From Tranzscheliella williamsii (Eukaryota > Basidiomycota > Ustilaginomycetes > Ustilaginales > Ustilaginaceae), in assembly GCA_023212725.1 (NCBI GenBank), contig JALBYF010000099.1, positions 1 through 46,770 on the forward strand: 46,770 bases of DNA, given 5' to 3'. Positions 9,464 through 19,880 of this stretch are shown here, one piece after another. Below the pieces are notes generated by a model. That model was given only the letters and a program-made list of their open reading frames with translations, had not been told where the DNA came from and ran no database searches. Within the stretch, counting starts at the first letter, position 1, and each line of letters begins with the position of its first letter. The position numbers and the translations under genes were made by a program.

Positions 9464-12400
9464 CTATAGCTCCGTCTCGATATGCCCTGTACGGCGGTCC
9501 TGCATGTTGAACTTGTGCACCAGGTTCGAGCCCGTGGACTTGGCGGTATGGCCTAACCACGTTGCCGTCCTCACCGGCTTGAACTGCGTCAGGCCCTTAT
9601 GTTGGCGATGCAACTCCTTCTTTTCGTCCCTCCAACGGCGCACTTTGTTGCCAAACGAAGGTGAACGAGCGACGCTGCCGGCGTCTCCTGAGAGCTCTTC
9701 GTCCCAAGCCTCATCGTCTGCTTCCCGTTCCGGCTCAATGGTTCCATCTTGCCGTCTTGTATCAAACCTGCTCGCAGCCGCACCATCCTTACTTCCGCTG
9801 TTGCTGCGTCTAGGGTTCGCTTTGCTTCGCTTTGCGGACCGCTCCGGTGCAGCTTCGCCCTCCTCCCATTCATCAGAGTCCGAGACCGACTCGATTCCCG
9901 GCTGCGAGTTCTTGTCGTTTAGATCCTCCATATATCCTGCCGTGTTGATTCTGGAATTGGCAAAGTCGCCCGACAGGCTTCGCAGACCTAAAGCCACGCA
10001 GCATCGCCAGGCGTCCATGACCGCCTTGGCGTCGGGATTGCTGTCGAATTTGGTGTGGATCTTGCCGAGGCCAGACTTGAACTGCAACTTGACGTGCAGA
10101 TAGCCAATCCTCTCGACGCCGAGCTCCTCGGCCTCAGACTCGTTCTTGTAGTAGTGGTAGTTTTGCCGGAGCCGATGGAAGTCGCCGCCAGCTATAGGCC
10201 GCCAGATCGGCAACCTCTCGTCCATGATCTCGTCGTCTGCCAGATCCTGCATCCAGACAATGCACATGGCCACGATTTTGCGCCCTCCAATCGCATTGAA
10301 CGAACGGAATTCGATCACGTACGGCGCCGCGTAGCGCCGTCGCGCCGGCACCTTGAATGGAAGTTCGCTCTTCTCTAGCCGCCATTCGACGGCCGACTTG
10401 CTGTGGCTGTCAACATAGCGTGCGCGGTTGGATGGAATCTTGCTCGAGCCCGCAAGGGTCGTGGCTCTCAGTCCGACAAGATGCAGGTCGTGTGCGCTCG
10501 ACCCAGTGTCTTGTTGAAACTCCATGGCGACGGGAGACGATAGTAGCCTCACCGTGCCAATGTTCCAGCCGAGCTTTGTCTTGACGCGACTCGCATGCTG
10601 AATAGGGCGGAAGAGGAGAGACAAACGGATTCTTCCGTGGCCCACACCGCCAGCGATGGGAAAATACTGGGTCACTTGTGACGTCTGCTTAAAGAGATCC
10701 GACAGCTTAATGGGCACTACACCCAGGATGCTGTCGGCCTCTCGTATCCGGTAATCGTGCACCACAAACATCACCAGTGTTCTTCTCCAATCACGGATGA
10801 AGCGTTCCGTGCCGGCATTGAAGAAAGGATTGCTGTTCAGGGCCTTTGTCCTGGTTCGGAAGATGGTTTCGTCGTTCAAAATGATAGTGACATAGGGGCT
10901 AGGAGACTGGTCTGACTCCTCTTCATTCTCAACCTCGTCCACTTCTTTGCCTGGTGCATTTCTTCGACGGGGTCGCAATGGGCCATGTTTGTCGTTGACT
11001 TCAAGGTTTGAAATTTGATGAATCTGCATCGATAAGATGCCTGAAGGTAGTGACGGATCCGGCGGCTCAAAGTCGACAGCTGTCTCCTTGTGACGAGTCT
11101 GCGTGGATCCTTCTTCCTTGCGCCTGGCCTCCGACAAGGGACTTTCGTCTTCGATCGAGTCCGTTTCGAGCTCCTTAGCATCCCGAATGCGCCCTACATC
11201 TTCCTCAAGAGTACTAGGCCCGCCCTGATTCGGATATTTCGTTTCTCCTGCCTCGTCGAGCCTGCGCTTGTTTGGGGTCTTTCCGAAGAATCCCATGCTC
11301 CAATGGATAGTGCCTTGCTTCTTCATCTCCTGGGTAAGACCCACCAAGGTGTCAGATCGACGGTAGAGCTTACCGGGATGTTTGACAAGACTGGCAAGCT
11401 CGACATCAGCACGTCCGAGCATGTCGTCGTGAGAGAATCGGTCAGAATCCCAGAGAGCGATCGACACCTTTTCCTGCGCCTCGAGATTCTCCCTTGAGAT
11501 GACCATGACGTGTCTCTCCTCCCAGCGTGGCGAGAGATCGTTGAGGACCACGCGGGTGCTATACGAAATTTTACCCATTTTGGCGAGACTCAAGGTGCAG
11601 TACGGGTCGGAGGAGCCTCGGATGTCTTGTTTCTCCAGATCGGTAGCAGAATGAATGTAAACGACAAGGACACCGACAGCGTTGACCTCCCTTTTGATGT
11701 TGTCACCCATCAGAATCTCGCCGACATCGATTGTCAGCGATGAGGGCATCACAAACTCACCGACAGCGGCATCTATAGAGCTCTGAATGAAGCCAGACAG
11801 AAATGGGATATTGGAAGTGTTGATTCGAAGAGGCACCACTTCGATGCCCACCCGGGGTAGCCCACAGAAGGTGAAAGTGAGGTTCTTGATAAAGGGTGGG
11901 TCGGGCGTTAGTTGGACGCGAGCACGGATCTTGCCCACAAAGCCTTTGATTTCCACCCAGACGGGGAGGGGCACCATAAGAAGCTTACGAGCACCGACCC
12001 AGAACTTGATGAGGAGGTGCGCATTGCGGTTTTTGCTGGCAACATTGGCTGTTGTTGGACGCGCACGGTAGACGAACGCCAGCTCGAGGTTGACGTAATG
12101 CTCTCCCCTCTCTTCATCGTCCATAACGCTTTCCGACTGTTTCTGATGTTTCTCCGCATCGACACCGAACGCATCAAGGATCCCGCGTCCATTGGAGCCT
12201 GTTTGTACTCTTGCATCCGGGCTTGAACTGGCACCGTTAGGTGCAGAATCAAGCTCAGAAGGCATCATGAGCTTCTTTTCCTCCATCCTACGCTGGTAAT
12301 TCTCCTTCTGCATGCCTCTGCGCAGGTCGTCGACATGGTCGTCGGGCAAGATACGGAGGCCGGTGATGCGGACAGGAGTGGAGCCTTGAGCAAGATCTTC

Positions 12401-13447
12401 GACCTTGACGCTGTGTACGAACCCTGGAATAGAAGCCTGCATGACGTCTTCCAGCGTCGACCCCAGGGAAGAAAAGAGGTCAGGGTTCATGACGGACCAG
12501 ACGCCCTCGAGCAAACCATTGAGCCATTCGGCACCTTCTGTAAGGCCTTCTCCGTCTTGGTGTTGCTCAGCATCAGCGCTGGAGGAAACTTCGCTGCCAA
12601 TTCTGGCGTCTAGGCCTCTGCGTCGTTCGCGATGCCATTGGCGGTCTTCTATACCGTCCTTGAGCGTCTTCCATGCCCACCAGACGAGCCAGGTATTCAA
12701 TGCTACACTCATCAAGGTAGGTATGAGCCTCAAAACGGTGACAATGGCCCAAAGAGCAAACAAAGGCATCAGATAGGGATGCAGATCGAAGATCTTGGCG
12801 GGCAGAGGATCTGGTGGGGGAAAGGCCCTTGAGGTGAGGTTGTTCACAAGACCATCTCTGAGCAGGGCCTCTTTGTTGACAGAATCGAACTGGTCGGCCT
12901 GATTCATACGGCGGTGGTATTCTCGCTTCCCGACATCGTGGATCCATACGCTGTGGCCTGTGACTGGATCATCGACAAGCCTTGGCTTGCGACTGCGCTT
13001 GTAGGCCTGCTGCGCTTCTTCGGGCGACTGGTGTGCTCGCTTTGCGCTCTGGGCGATGTCATTAGATTCGTCTTTCTGGCTAGCATCGTGTTGTTGGTGT
13101 TCGTGGTCAGAGGCCTCGTCCTGTTGGCCATCCCTCGACTTGCGGCCGCGGGGGAAGAGGCCAGAGAGGCGTTTCTTGCTCCCCTGGTGGGTCAAAGGTC
13201 GAGACTCGGATGCTGAGGTCGAGGATCGTGGTTCCTGTGTCGTAGCTTCTGGAACAACCTTAGATGACAATGGTTTTGCGGGTGGCGCCTCTTCACCCTC
13301 CGAGTATGTGTCCGAGTCGTCTTGCTCGCGGCGAGAGATGACTTCGGTGAGGCCCCTTTTGAAGAAGCGCTGGACGGAAGGAATGGGCGAAGATTCGGAG
13401 TAGAAGTCTTTGTGTCGGTGCTGCTTGCCAGCCGGTAGATCCGACAT
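9464..13447 (-). CDS. Tricalbin/Mug190-type protein with SMP and C2 domains
   Basis: Single exon, 1327 residues counted from the ATG at 13447 (MSDLPAGKQHRHK). The open frame continues upstream but without an ATG; the codon at 13552 is TTG. Order: a charged disordered N-terminus (about 1-200), a hydrophobic membrane segment with PYLMPLFALWAIVTVLRLIP and a following span (about 219-257), an SMP lipid-transfer domain (about 300-560, beginning EWLNGLLEGVWSVMNPDLF), a first C2 domain (about 586-710, with SSDPYCTLSL and LWDSDRFSHDD) and a second, interrupted C2 domain (about 800-920). The long C-terminus is of the fission yeast Mug190 type. Tricalbins tether the endoplasmic reticulum to the plasma membrane and move lipids between them. 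Calcium-binding Asp residues are partly present in the first C2 (DPY, DSD) and reduced in the second. It diverges from the PITH-domain gene. Confidence 0.88.
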   Translation of the reverse strand: MSDLPAGKQHRHKDFYSESSPIPSVQRFFKRGLTEVISRREQDDSDTYSEGEEAPPAKPLSSKVVPEATTQEPRSSTSASESRPLTHQGSKKRLSGLFPRGRKSRDGQQDEASDHEHQQHDASQKDESNDIAQSAKRAHQSPEEAQQAYKRSRKPRLVDDPVTGHSVWIHDVGKREYHRRMNQADQFDSVNKEALLRDGLVNNLTSRAFPPPDPLPAKIFDLHPYLMPLFALWAIVTVLRLIPTLMSVALNTWLVWWAWKTLKDGIEDRQWHRERRRGLDARIGSEVSSSADAEQHQDGEGLTEGAEWLNGLLEGVWSVMNPDLFSSLGSTLEDVMQASIPGFVHSVKVEDLAQGSTPVRITGLRILPDDHVDDLRRGMQKENYQRRMEEKKLMMPSELDSAPNGASSSPDARVQTGSNGRGILDAFGVDAEKHQKQSESVMDDEERGEHYVNLELAFVYRARPTTANVASKNRNAHLLIKFWVGARKLLMVPLPVWVEIKGFVGKIRARVQLTPDPPFIKNLTFTFCGLPRVGIEVVPLRINTSNIPFLSGFIQSSIDAAVGEFVMPSSLTIDVGEILMGDNIKREVNAVGVLVVYIHSATDLEKQDIRGSSDPYCTLSLAKMGKISYSTRVVLNDLSPRWEERHVMVISRENLEAQEKVSIALWDSDRFSHDDMLGRADVELASLVKHPGKLYRRSDTLVGLTQEMKKQGTIHWSMGFFGKTPNKRRLDEAGETKYPNQGGPSTLEEDVGRIRDAKELETDSIEDESPLSEARRKEEGSTQTRHKETAVDFEPPDPSLPSGILSMQIHQISNLEVNDKHGPLRPRRRNAPGKEVDEVENEEESDQSPSPYVTIILNDETIFRTRTKALNSNPFFNAGTERFIRDWRRTLVMFVVHDYRIREADSILGVVPIKLSDLFKQTSQVTQYFPIAGGVGHGRIRLSLLFRPIQHASRVKTKLGWNIGTVRLLSSPVAMEFQQDTGSSAHDLHLVGLRATTLAGSSKIPSNRARYVDSHSKSAVEWRLEKSELPFKVPARRRYAAPYVIEFRSFNAIGGRKIVAMCIVWMQDLADDEIMDERLPIWRPIAGGDFHRLRQNYHYYKNESEAEELGVERIGYLHVKLQFKSGLGKIHTKFDSNPDAKAVMDAWRCCVALGLRSLSGDFANSRINTAGYMEDLNDKNSQPGIESVSDSDEWEEGEAAPERSAKRSKANPRRSNSGSKDGAAASRFDTRRQDGTIEPEREADDEAWDEELSGDAGSVARSPSFGNKVRRWRDEKKELHRQHKGLTQFKPVRTATWLGHTAKSTGSNLVHKFNMQDRRTGHIETEL

Positions 13448-14305
13448 TGTGGCCGCTGCGCCGTTGTCGAGCAGAGGCGGTACGTACTGGCGGCGAAACC
13501 AACGAGGAGAGGCAGATGCCAGCAGAACCGACGAGGAGAAGTGGATGGCCAACGTGATAGCTGCGGGACAAGCAGAGCTACACTGTCTTCGTAAGATCAG
13601 AGCATGTTCCGTTCGCCGTCCGCTAATTCTTAGCCAGGCAGGCTTGGCTGCAGGCCGTTTCGGAAGCCAAGCCGGACTGCCTCGTAATCATCTGATCGTC
13701 TGATCGTCTGACCGTCCGATCGTCTGACTGCTTTCCTATCGGCTTGCTCCGTTGTGTCCAGCGTCCGCAATTTTCACACCACCAGACAACAATCCCCTGC
13801 ACCGCCAGTTGCTGATGAACAGCAACGGTCTTACGCTTACCACGAACGATCCTGCTTCTATCGCTTAGAACTGAGCGCCGACGTTCAAAATGTCGGGTTG
13901 GACCCGGAACTCCTCTAGCCTGCGGAATGCCATGCCGAGAGAATTATAGTATTATATTGTGCATTTCAAGCGCTTTCCCGTAGTATTGGTGCCGCTCTGT
14001 GATGTCATGGAAACGCGCCGAGATGCTGCAGTCTTAACAACTGACTTGTGGTGATCTGTGCGGAAGGCGGGAAGCAACCACGGTAGTTCCGCCTCCACAC
14101 CCTCGGCGGCGCAACTAACACTTACACCCAAAACTCGCAACTCTTAACTTGGCAATTTTAGTTTTCGGCCAAAGCCATGGTAAAAAATGGCAACGGATGA
14201 GGTCCGAACTGAGCATTGTGATTACATCGGGGTTGGTTCAAGGTGGGATGGTTCCTTTCGGCCACCATCTCGCGGGATTTTGCAACGCGCTCGAGCTGAG
14301 CCGCG
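13448..14305. promoter_or_regulatory. Divergent intergenic region, tricalbin / PITH-domain gene
   Basis: 858 bases between two divergent starts. It holds an 8-base tandem repeat at 13691-13730 and an AT-rich patch near 13945-13965. No further gene recognised. Confidence 0.4.
13691..13730. repeat. Five-copy 8-base tandem repeat
   Basis: Units at 13691, 13699, 13707, 13715 and 13723: TCTGATCG twice, then TCTGACCG, TCCGATCG and TCTGACTG. It sits about 245 bases upstream of the tricalbin start, in the shared divergent region. Confidence 0.95.
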
Positions 14306-15071
14306 ATGTCACATTCGCATGGCCACTCCGGCGCCTGCGGGCACGATCACCACCACGACGATGATTCGCATGTCAAGCCGGGCGAGGTAAGTCCGCTGCC
14401 GTTGCGATTCGCTCTTGCAATGCAAGGGTGGCTCCAGTCTGACAAGCTGTGGTTATGTTCGCGGTTCTGGAGAGCAGGGTGAGCAGGAGCTTCTGTACAG
14501 CAGCATCGACCGCGACCGCGTGATTGCGCTCAACGAGACGGTGCCCGGCTCGGGTGCTGCGGTGATTAAGACGTGGGAGGAGCGCATGAGCACGACTCCA
14601 GAGCTGATCAGCCAAGCGGATGACCAGCTCATCATCCACATTCCCTTCACCTCGTCCGTGAAACTATCCACGCTGCTCTTCCGCCCGTCTACCACGCCCG
14701 AGCTGACGCCCGAGTCTATCAAGCTCTTCAAGAATCTGCCCGAACACCTGATCACCTTTGACGACCTCTCCGACCTTCCGCCCGCCCGCATCACCACCAC
14801 CCTCGACAGTATCCCCACGGTCCAGGACACCAAAGACGTCATCTCGTTCCCACTCCAGCCCGTCAAATGGGCGAATACGGACTGCATCACCCTCTTCATC
14901 GACGCAAGCCTCGGCACCGAGCACGCCGGCATCCAGTTCCTCGGCTTCAAGGGCAAGAGCTCCGGCTACACCCGCCATGCTCCCCAAAACATCGTCTACG
15001 AGAGCACACCCCAGCTCAAAGACCACACCAAGCTGGAGAGTCTTGCCACTGGCAACCAGTTCGGCCAGTAA
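14306..15071 (+). CDS. PITH-domain protein (PITHD1/DUF1000 family)
   Basis: Two exons, 14306-14386 and 14478-15071, join into 224 residues; donor GTAAGT at 14387, acceptor GCAG at 14477, 91-base intron. Exon 1 encodes a His-rich leader (MSHSHGHSGACGHDHHHDDD) close to the MSHGHSH start of human PITHD1. Exon 2 carries the PITH domain: ELLYSSIDRDRVIALNE, a conserved KTWEER, ADDQLIIHIPFTSSVKL, KLFKNLP, FDDL and the final IQFLGFKG. The domain is the proteasome-interacting module of thioredoxin-like 1; here there is no thioredoxin domain, as in PITHD1. The His-rich leader may bind metal, which is an inference. Codons shift from G-ending to C-ending at about 14600. It converges with HMG-CoA reductase. 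Confidence 0.9.
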
Positions 15072-15461
15072 CGCCCCCTGCTCTCCCCCGTATCCTGTCC
15101 TCCTACTGATACCTGCGAAAACCTGTGTGTTTCCCACGTGCCTGTGTTCAAAGCTTACGCAACTACCAGAGTGTCCGCATGGTAGACACAGTCTGCGCGT
15201 CGAGGACGAAGCTCCCAACCGTGCGCAGCAATAGACGTCAGACCGGGGATCCAACAACCTGAGTGTTTGTATGTACAAGAGTAATGTGGGGGAATGTTCA
15301 GGTCCACATGGGCGAGGCTGTTCGCGGCCGGCGTCACGACCGAGAACAAAGGCTCTGCGACATTATGGACCCAATCGAGGGTCTGTCCATAGCGTTTGGG
15401 AATGCATTGTCAGCCGACACGTAGGAGGACGGGCTGTTGTTGCTTTGGGGTGAGCAGCCGC
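15072..15461. other. Convergent 3' regions of PITH gene and HMG1
   Basis: 390 bases between two stop codons; no gene, repeat or strong hairpin seen. Confidence 0.4.
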
Positions 15462-18400
15462 TCACGTGAGGGATAAGCCCCGGCCGGTGCTGTCCGACGC
15501 TGGGATGGCCAAACTGGTGATCGACGGGTTCCGTGTCCCGTTCGGCGACCCCTTTGAACTCTGGCCGACCGGTGGTGCGACCAAAGGCGTCATGGACGCA
15601 GCGAAGTGCTTGGGCGTCTCCGGTCGAGGCTGCGGCGTCATGGTGCCCGGCGTAGACGGAACCGACCGGTTGTGCTTCATGTGAGCCTGGATCAGATGTC
15701 CGGCGCAGAGGGCGCCCATTAGCGACAGCTCACCCGCCATCACCGAGGCTGCAATGATCCGCGCCAAACGCTGCGCATTGGCGCCCGGAGTAGATGGATG
15801 CGCTCCGGCGATGCCCAGCATCTCCAGCATCGACCTCTGCGGAGGCAGCACCGTTCCACCGCCGACCGTCCCCACTTCGATGCTGGGCATCGATACGGTG
15901 ATCAGCAGATCTTCGTCGTTGTTGATCGACTCCATCAGCGTGATGCAGTTCGACGACTCGACATTCTGTGCCGGATCCTGCCCGGTGGCAAGGTAGACCG
16001 CCGTCAAGATGTTGGCCGCATGTGCGTTGAAGCCACCCATGGAGCCAGCCATGGCCGAGCCGACCAAGTTCTTCTTGGTGTTCAGGTTGACCAGGTCCTT
16101 GACGTTGCACTTGAGCACCGTCTTGACAACGTTTCCGGGAATGACAGCTTCGGCGACAACGCTCTTTCCACGGCCTTCGATCCAATTGATCGCCGCCGGC
16201 TTCTTGTCCGTACAATAGTTTCCAGAGAGCGAAAGCACCCTCATCTCGGGGAAGTACTCTTCGGTCATCAAGGTCAACGCTTTCTCAACTCCCTTTGAGA
16301 TCATGTTCATGCCCATCGCATCACCGGTAGATGTCGCAAAGCGGACATATAGCGTTCGGCCAGCTAGCACGCATCGCAGCGACGAGAGGCGTGCAAATCG
16401 CGAGGTCGAATCGAAGGCTGCCTTAATGGTGGAAGCACCTTCCTGTGAGTCAATCCACCGCTTCGCCTTGGCAGCGTTGACCACACTAGGAAACTCGAGA
16501 GCCGGGCCTCGCGTCATTGCGTCTTGTGTCAACACTGTGGTAACACCCCCACCGGCATTCAGAGCCTTGGCTCCACGAGAGGTGGAAGCCACCAGTGTAC
16601 CTTCGGTTGTGGCCATGGGAATGGGTACCACTTGTCCGTCGATAGTCAACGGGCCAGCAATACCGACGGGAATGGGCATGAAGCCAACGACGTTTTCACA
16701 ACATGCGCCCATCACCTTTGCGTAGTCATAGTCGCGATGTGGCAACAGCGAGGACTCCAGCGTCTTGGTGGCCGAGGCACGAGAGACCAATGCTCGTCGA
16801 ACTCGAACGGCACGCTCGTGGTCTTGCAGAAGCTTCTCGAGAGCATAGGCGGCAATTTTCCCTTTCTGGCTTAGCGTAATGATTTCCTCGTCCGTGAGGA
16901 AGAAAACGCCCGCACCGCCAGCATAGATCTCGATCAACTCTTCCAAAGGTCGAACATCCTGTTGACCATCGGGTGCTTCGTAGGTAGCACTCTGCAGGCG
17001 TATATGCTGTGCGCGTTGGTCCGGAGCAGACACAGCACCTTCACCCTCTGAGCTAGCGGGCACATCGTCTTGCTTGAGCGCGCTGACGGCGTCCGCCGTG
17101 ACATCCTTGGCGGGTACAGCAACAACCTTCTGCGACTCGGCACGACCGTTGGCACTCTCAGAAAACAGCTTGTCACTTTCGCGGGCGAACTTGGCAAGGG
17201 GCGAGGAAGCATTGGTAGCCGACATCTTCGCCAACTTGCTGTGATAATCCGATACGCCATCCACACTATGACCGCGAAGCTGAAGGCTCGGTTTCTCGCC
17301 ACGTGCGCTCCATCTCCGCCTGCGTTCACCTTGTTCTTCAGTGGCTTTGGCTTCGCTATCGAGATGAGCTCCAATGAAGCGAGCAGCTGCATAAGCAGCG
17401 GCACCGGCCGCATTACCCTCAGCGAGGGCCGCATTGCCAGTGGCTATGCCCTTCAAGAGATAGGCGTTGAGGAAAATGCTGATACCGAGTGCCAGCGACA
17501 TCCACTTGCTGATGACGGGGTCACCGACGATGATGGTCCATCCGCTCATCAAGCTGTCAAGGACCGCAAGCGACGAGGTTCCTCTGCCGGCAGGGATGGG
17601 TCGAATCCCGGCGGAAGATGCTTGCGAATGGACGCCGGACGCGTTCAGTGCGGCGCTAGCAAGAGTGTTACGCGAAGCAGTGCTGGCTTGGCTGGCTTCC
17701 AGAAGGACGAGGATGGTAGGTTCTGATATACGAGCCACGAGATCAACGTTGCCAAGCTGCGATTGCGACAGCTGAGACAGGAGAGGGAAGATGGCCGAGC
17801 TGGCTGCCGGTCCGAAAATTGAAGACTGCTCAGCAACGACCTGGTAAGGCGATGGCTCGTAAGTGGCGTGGTGGCGTGTAATGGCAGAATGAGTTGTCAG
17901 AGTCGAGATGAGGTTGAACGAGTGCAGCACCAAGAAAGCTGTGATAAGCAAAAGCTTGAGGCGGGAAAGAGGGTTCTCCGACCTTCCATGCCTTTCAGAG
18001 GGTGCATAGCCAAAGATCGATTTGAACGTATGCTTCCAAGCCGGAAGCTTGGAAGGGGTGGGACTGGGCTCCCTGGACGTGGACGAATCAGAGAGGGGGC
18101 TTGCTGGCGCAGAGTCGGAGCCCAAGCTGAGTTCAGCACCCATCCTAGGCTTCCGGACGCCACGTTTGACCTTGATGCGATGTACTTCGACCATGACAGT
18201 CAAGATGGAAACGTAGAAGGCAAATAGGAAAATGCAGTCGAAGATGAGGATCAATGCGGCCAGCTGGCAAAACTCGCGTAGTCCACTAACACCGCTAGTG
18301 GCGCCCACAGCCATGACCGCGATTTCAATGATGTAGTCTCGAATGATCGGCACGCCAACACGGTTGACCGCGGAAACAACGATTTCGTGGGCGGGTGTTG

Positions 18401-19880
18401 GGGTAGGCTCGGCCCATCGCAGACTGTCTTCGCTCTTTAGACGTTCTGTGAGAGCTCGGACGAAGGATTCTTCTCGAGACAAGGCAGCGACGCCATTGGG
18501 AGGTTGCTTGCCGAGAGTGCGCATGTCCGGCCTGGCCTGATCGAGGTTACTGAGGATCAGCTCGGATCGTTCTTTCGAAGACAATGAGTGAGACGAAGGA
18601 GTGATCTCAGGATGCGTAAAGATAGCCCTTGTCAGCAGATACGGCTTCTCGAACCCGACAAGGATGACCAAGAAGGGCAAGGCTTCAGATAAGCAGATGG
18701 GGTCAACGGTGACGCCAAAGAAGTACGCGAATGTAAGGGCCAGAAGAAAGGCGAAGGTGGAAGACATAAGGACCGAGGCTCCAAGCCAAAAGTTGCTCCC
18801 GAACTTGCGCATGGAAAGGAACAGGTTAACAAAAGTGCCATGCATCAGAACGTAGGCAGAGAGCATGACAAAGATGTCGGCAGAGTCGGCTTTCTTGAAC
18901 AGGGCCCAGAATCGAATGACGAGTGCCTTGACAGCATAAGCCATCCACCGAATCCTCTGAATCTCATCGCCTTTGCTCGCGGATCTCTTTCCCTTGAGGT
19001 TGTTCGGAGCATAAGGATTAAATTCACCGTCAGGGATCAGCGGAACGACACGGAGACCGGCGTACAGCTTGTCCATCTCCGCAGCGGAGACTTTGGAGAC
19101 GGAGGCAGCAGGGCGAGGGACGGCCTGAACCGACTGTGACAAAGCATCCAAGATAACCTGAGGATCGACAATAGATCTGAGGAAGTCGGTCCGGGCTTGA
19201 ATCTCGTCCGCATTGCCAGGGGCGATGAAGGCCTTGCCAAAGACGTAGGCCGAGTGCTGGGAAGCGCCGTCGGTAACCAAGGACGGCTCAGAGGTGGTTC
19301 CAGAAAGTCGGGCAGAAAGATTGGCAGCGATGGCTGGCAGAAGGGTTTCCTCAATTTGTGAGGCAGCCAACGATTCGTGAGCGCCAGTGATCAGAACGGG
19401 CTCGACAATGAACGAGTGGGCGGCCGATTCCAAGAAGCTAGAGACGTCGAAAGCACGAGCAGATCGATCTGCCATGAGCTTGTTCAGAGGCTGCCAATTG
19501 TCTGCATCGCCGGCTTTTCGAACAAAGACCGTCTCAACTTCATCATGTTCGTTGAGTACGGCGGAGGCCAAGTTGGATTCTGAAGGCTGTTTGCTTCCGC
19601 CAGCCCACTTGAATAGAGCAGATGAGGTGGAGCTAGTGGCGAGGCTGGTGGCCTCGATGGAAATGGGTTCGAAGAAGTTGGAGTGGGTGACGGCATGAAG
19701 GAGCTGGAAATAAGCAAGTGTTACGACAATGAAGATGGTGACGATAACCTCGATTGGATTCTGAGAGGCCTGCCTGGCCAGCCTGCGAAGCATGACTTTG
19801 GGTAAAGAGAGCGGTTGCGCTGCTAGATTGATCGATCCGCTGGTGTTACTGCCTAGAGTGGAAGTAGAGGTGGCGGACAT
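15462..19880 (-). CDS. HMG1: 3-hydroxy-3-methylglutaryl-CoA reductase
   Basis: Single exon, 1472 residues, ATG at 19880. An N-terminal membrane segment (about 42-62) and a luminal region are followed by a multi-span sterol-sensing-type membrane block (about 300-640, including [18 protein letters not shown] and [16 protein letters not shown]). A long linker (about 850-1000) leads to the catalytic domain (about 1050-1410). Catalytic motifs are intact: [13 protein letters not shown], the Glu in TTEGTLVAS (about 1094), DAMGMNM (about 1188), the Lys in [11 protein letters not shown] (about 1226), GTVGGGT (about 1338) and the His in [14 protein letters not shown] (near 1400). It makes mevalonate with two NADPH and is the controlled step of ergosterol and isoprenoid synthesis, at the endoplasmic reticulum. 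The length exceeds the yeast enzymes (about 1050) through the extended loops. A Ser/Pro/Thr-rich tail of about 60 residues follows the last motif. Confidence 0.97.
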   Translation of the reverse strand: MSATSTSTLGSNTSGSINLAAQPLSLPKVMLRRLARQASQNPIEVIVTIFIVVTLAYFQLLHAVTHSNFFEPISIEATSLATSSTSSALFKWAGGSKQPSESNLASAVLNEHDEVETVFVRKAGDADNWQPLNKLMADRSARAFDVSSFLESAAHSFIVEPVLITGAHESLAASQIEETLLPAIAANLSARLSGTTSEPSLVTDGASQHSAYVFGKAFIAPGNADEIQARTDFLRSIVDPQVILDALSQSVQAVPRPAASVSKVSAAEMDKLYAGLRVVPLIPDGEFNPYAPNNLKGKRSASKGDEIQRIRWMAYAVKALVIRFWALFKKADSADIFVMLSAYVLMHGTFVNLFLSMRKFGSNFWLGASVLMSSTFAFLLALTFAYFFGVTVDPICLSEALPFLVILVGFEKPYLLTRAIFTHPEITPSSHSLSSKERSELILSNLDQARPDMRTLGKQPPNGVAALSREESFVRALTERLKSEDSLRWAEPTPTPAHEIVVSAVNRVGVPIIRDYIIEIAVMAVGATSGVSGLREFCQLAALILIFDCIFLFAFYVSILTVMVEVHRIKVKRGVRKPRMGAELSLGSDSAPASPLSDSSTSREPSPTPSKLPAWKHTFKSIFGYAPSERHGRSENPLSRLKLLLITAFLVLHSFNLISTLTTHSAITRHHATYEPSPYQVVAEQSSIFGPAASSAIFPLLSQLSQSQLGNVDLVARISEPTILVLLEASQASTASRNTLASAALNASGVHSQASSAGIRPIPAGRGTSSLAVLDSLMSGWTIIVGDPVISKWMSLALGISIFLNAYLLKGIATGNAALAEGNAAGAAAYAAARFIGAHLDSEAKATEEQGERRRRWSARGEKPSLQLRGHSVDGVSDYHSKLAKMSATNASSPLAKFARESDKLFSESANGRAESQKVVAVPAKDVTADAVSALKQDDVPASSEGEGAVSAPDQRAQHIRLQSATYEAPDGQQDVRPLEELIEIYAGGAGVFFLTDEEIITLSQKGKIAAYALEKLLQDHERAVRVRRALVSRASATKTLESSLLPHRDYDYAKVMGACCENVVGFMPIPVGIAGPLTIDGQVVPIPMATTEGTLVASTSRGAKALNAGGGVTTVLTQDAMTRGPALEFPSVVNAAKAKRWIDSQEGASTIKAAFDSTSRFARLSSLRCVLAGRTLYVRFATSTGDAMGMNMISKGVEKALTLMTEEYFPEMRVLSLSGNYCTDKKPAAINWIEGRGKSVVAEAVIPGNVVKTVLKCNVKDLVNLNTKKNLVGSAMAGSMGGFNAHAANILTAVYLATGQDPAQNVESSNCITLMESINNDEDLLITVSMPSIEVGTVGGGTVLPPQRSMLEMLGIAGAHPSTPGANAQRLARIIAASVMAGELSLMGALCAGHLIQAHMKHNRSVPSTPGTMTPQPRPETPKHFAASMTPLVAPPVGQSSKGSPNGTRNPSITSLAIPASDSTGRGLSLT

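Noticed and set aside
9515..9540. Sequence resembling a tRNA B-box (GGTTCGAGCCC)
   Set aside because: It lies within the coding end of the tricalbin gene and no A-box or cloverleaf fits.
13448..13552. N-terminal extension of the tricalbin by 35 residues
   Set aside because: The extension begins at TTG, not ATG; the first ATG at 13447 was used.
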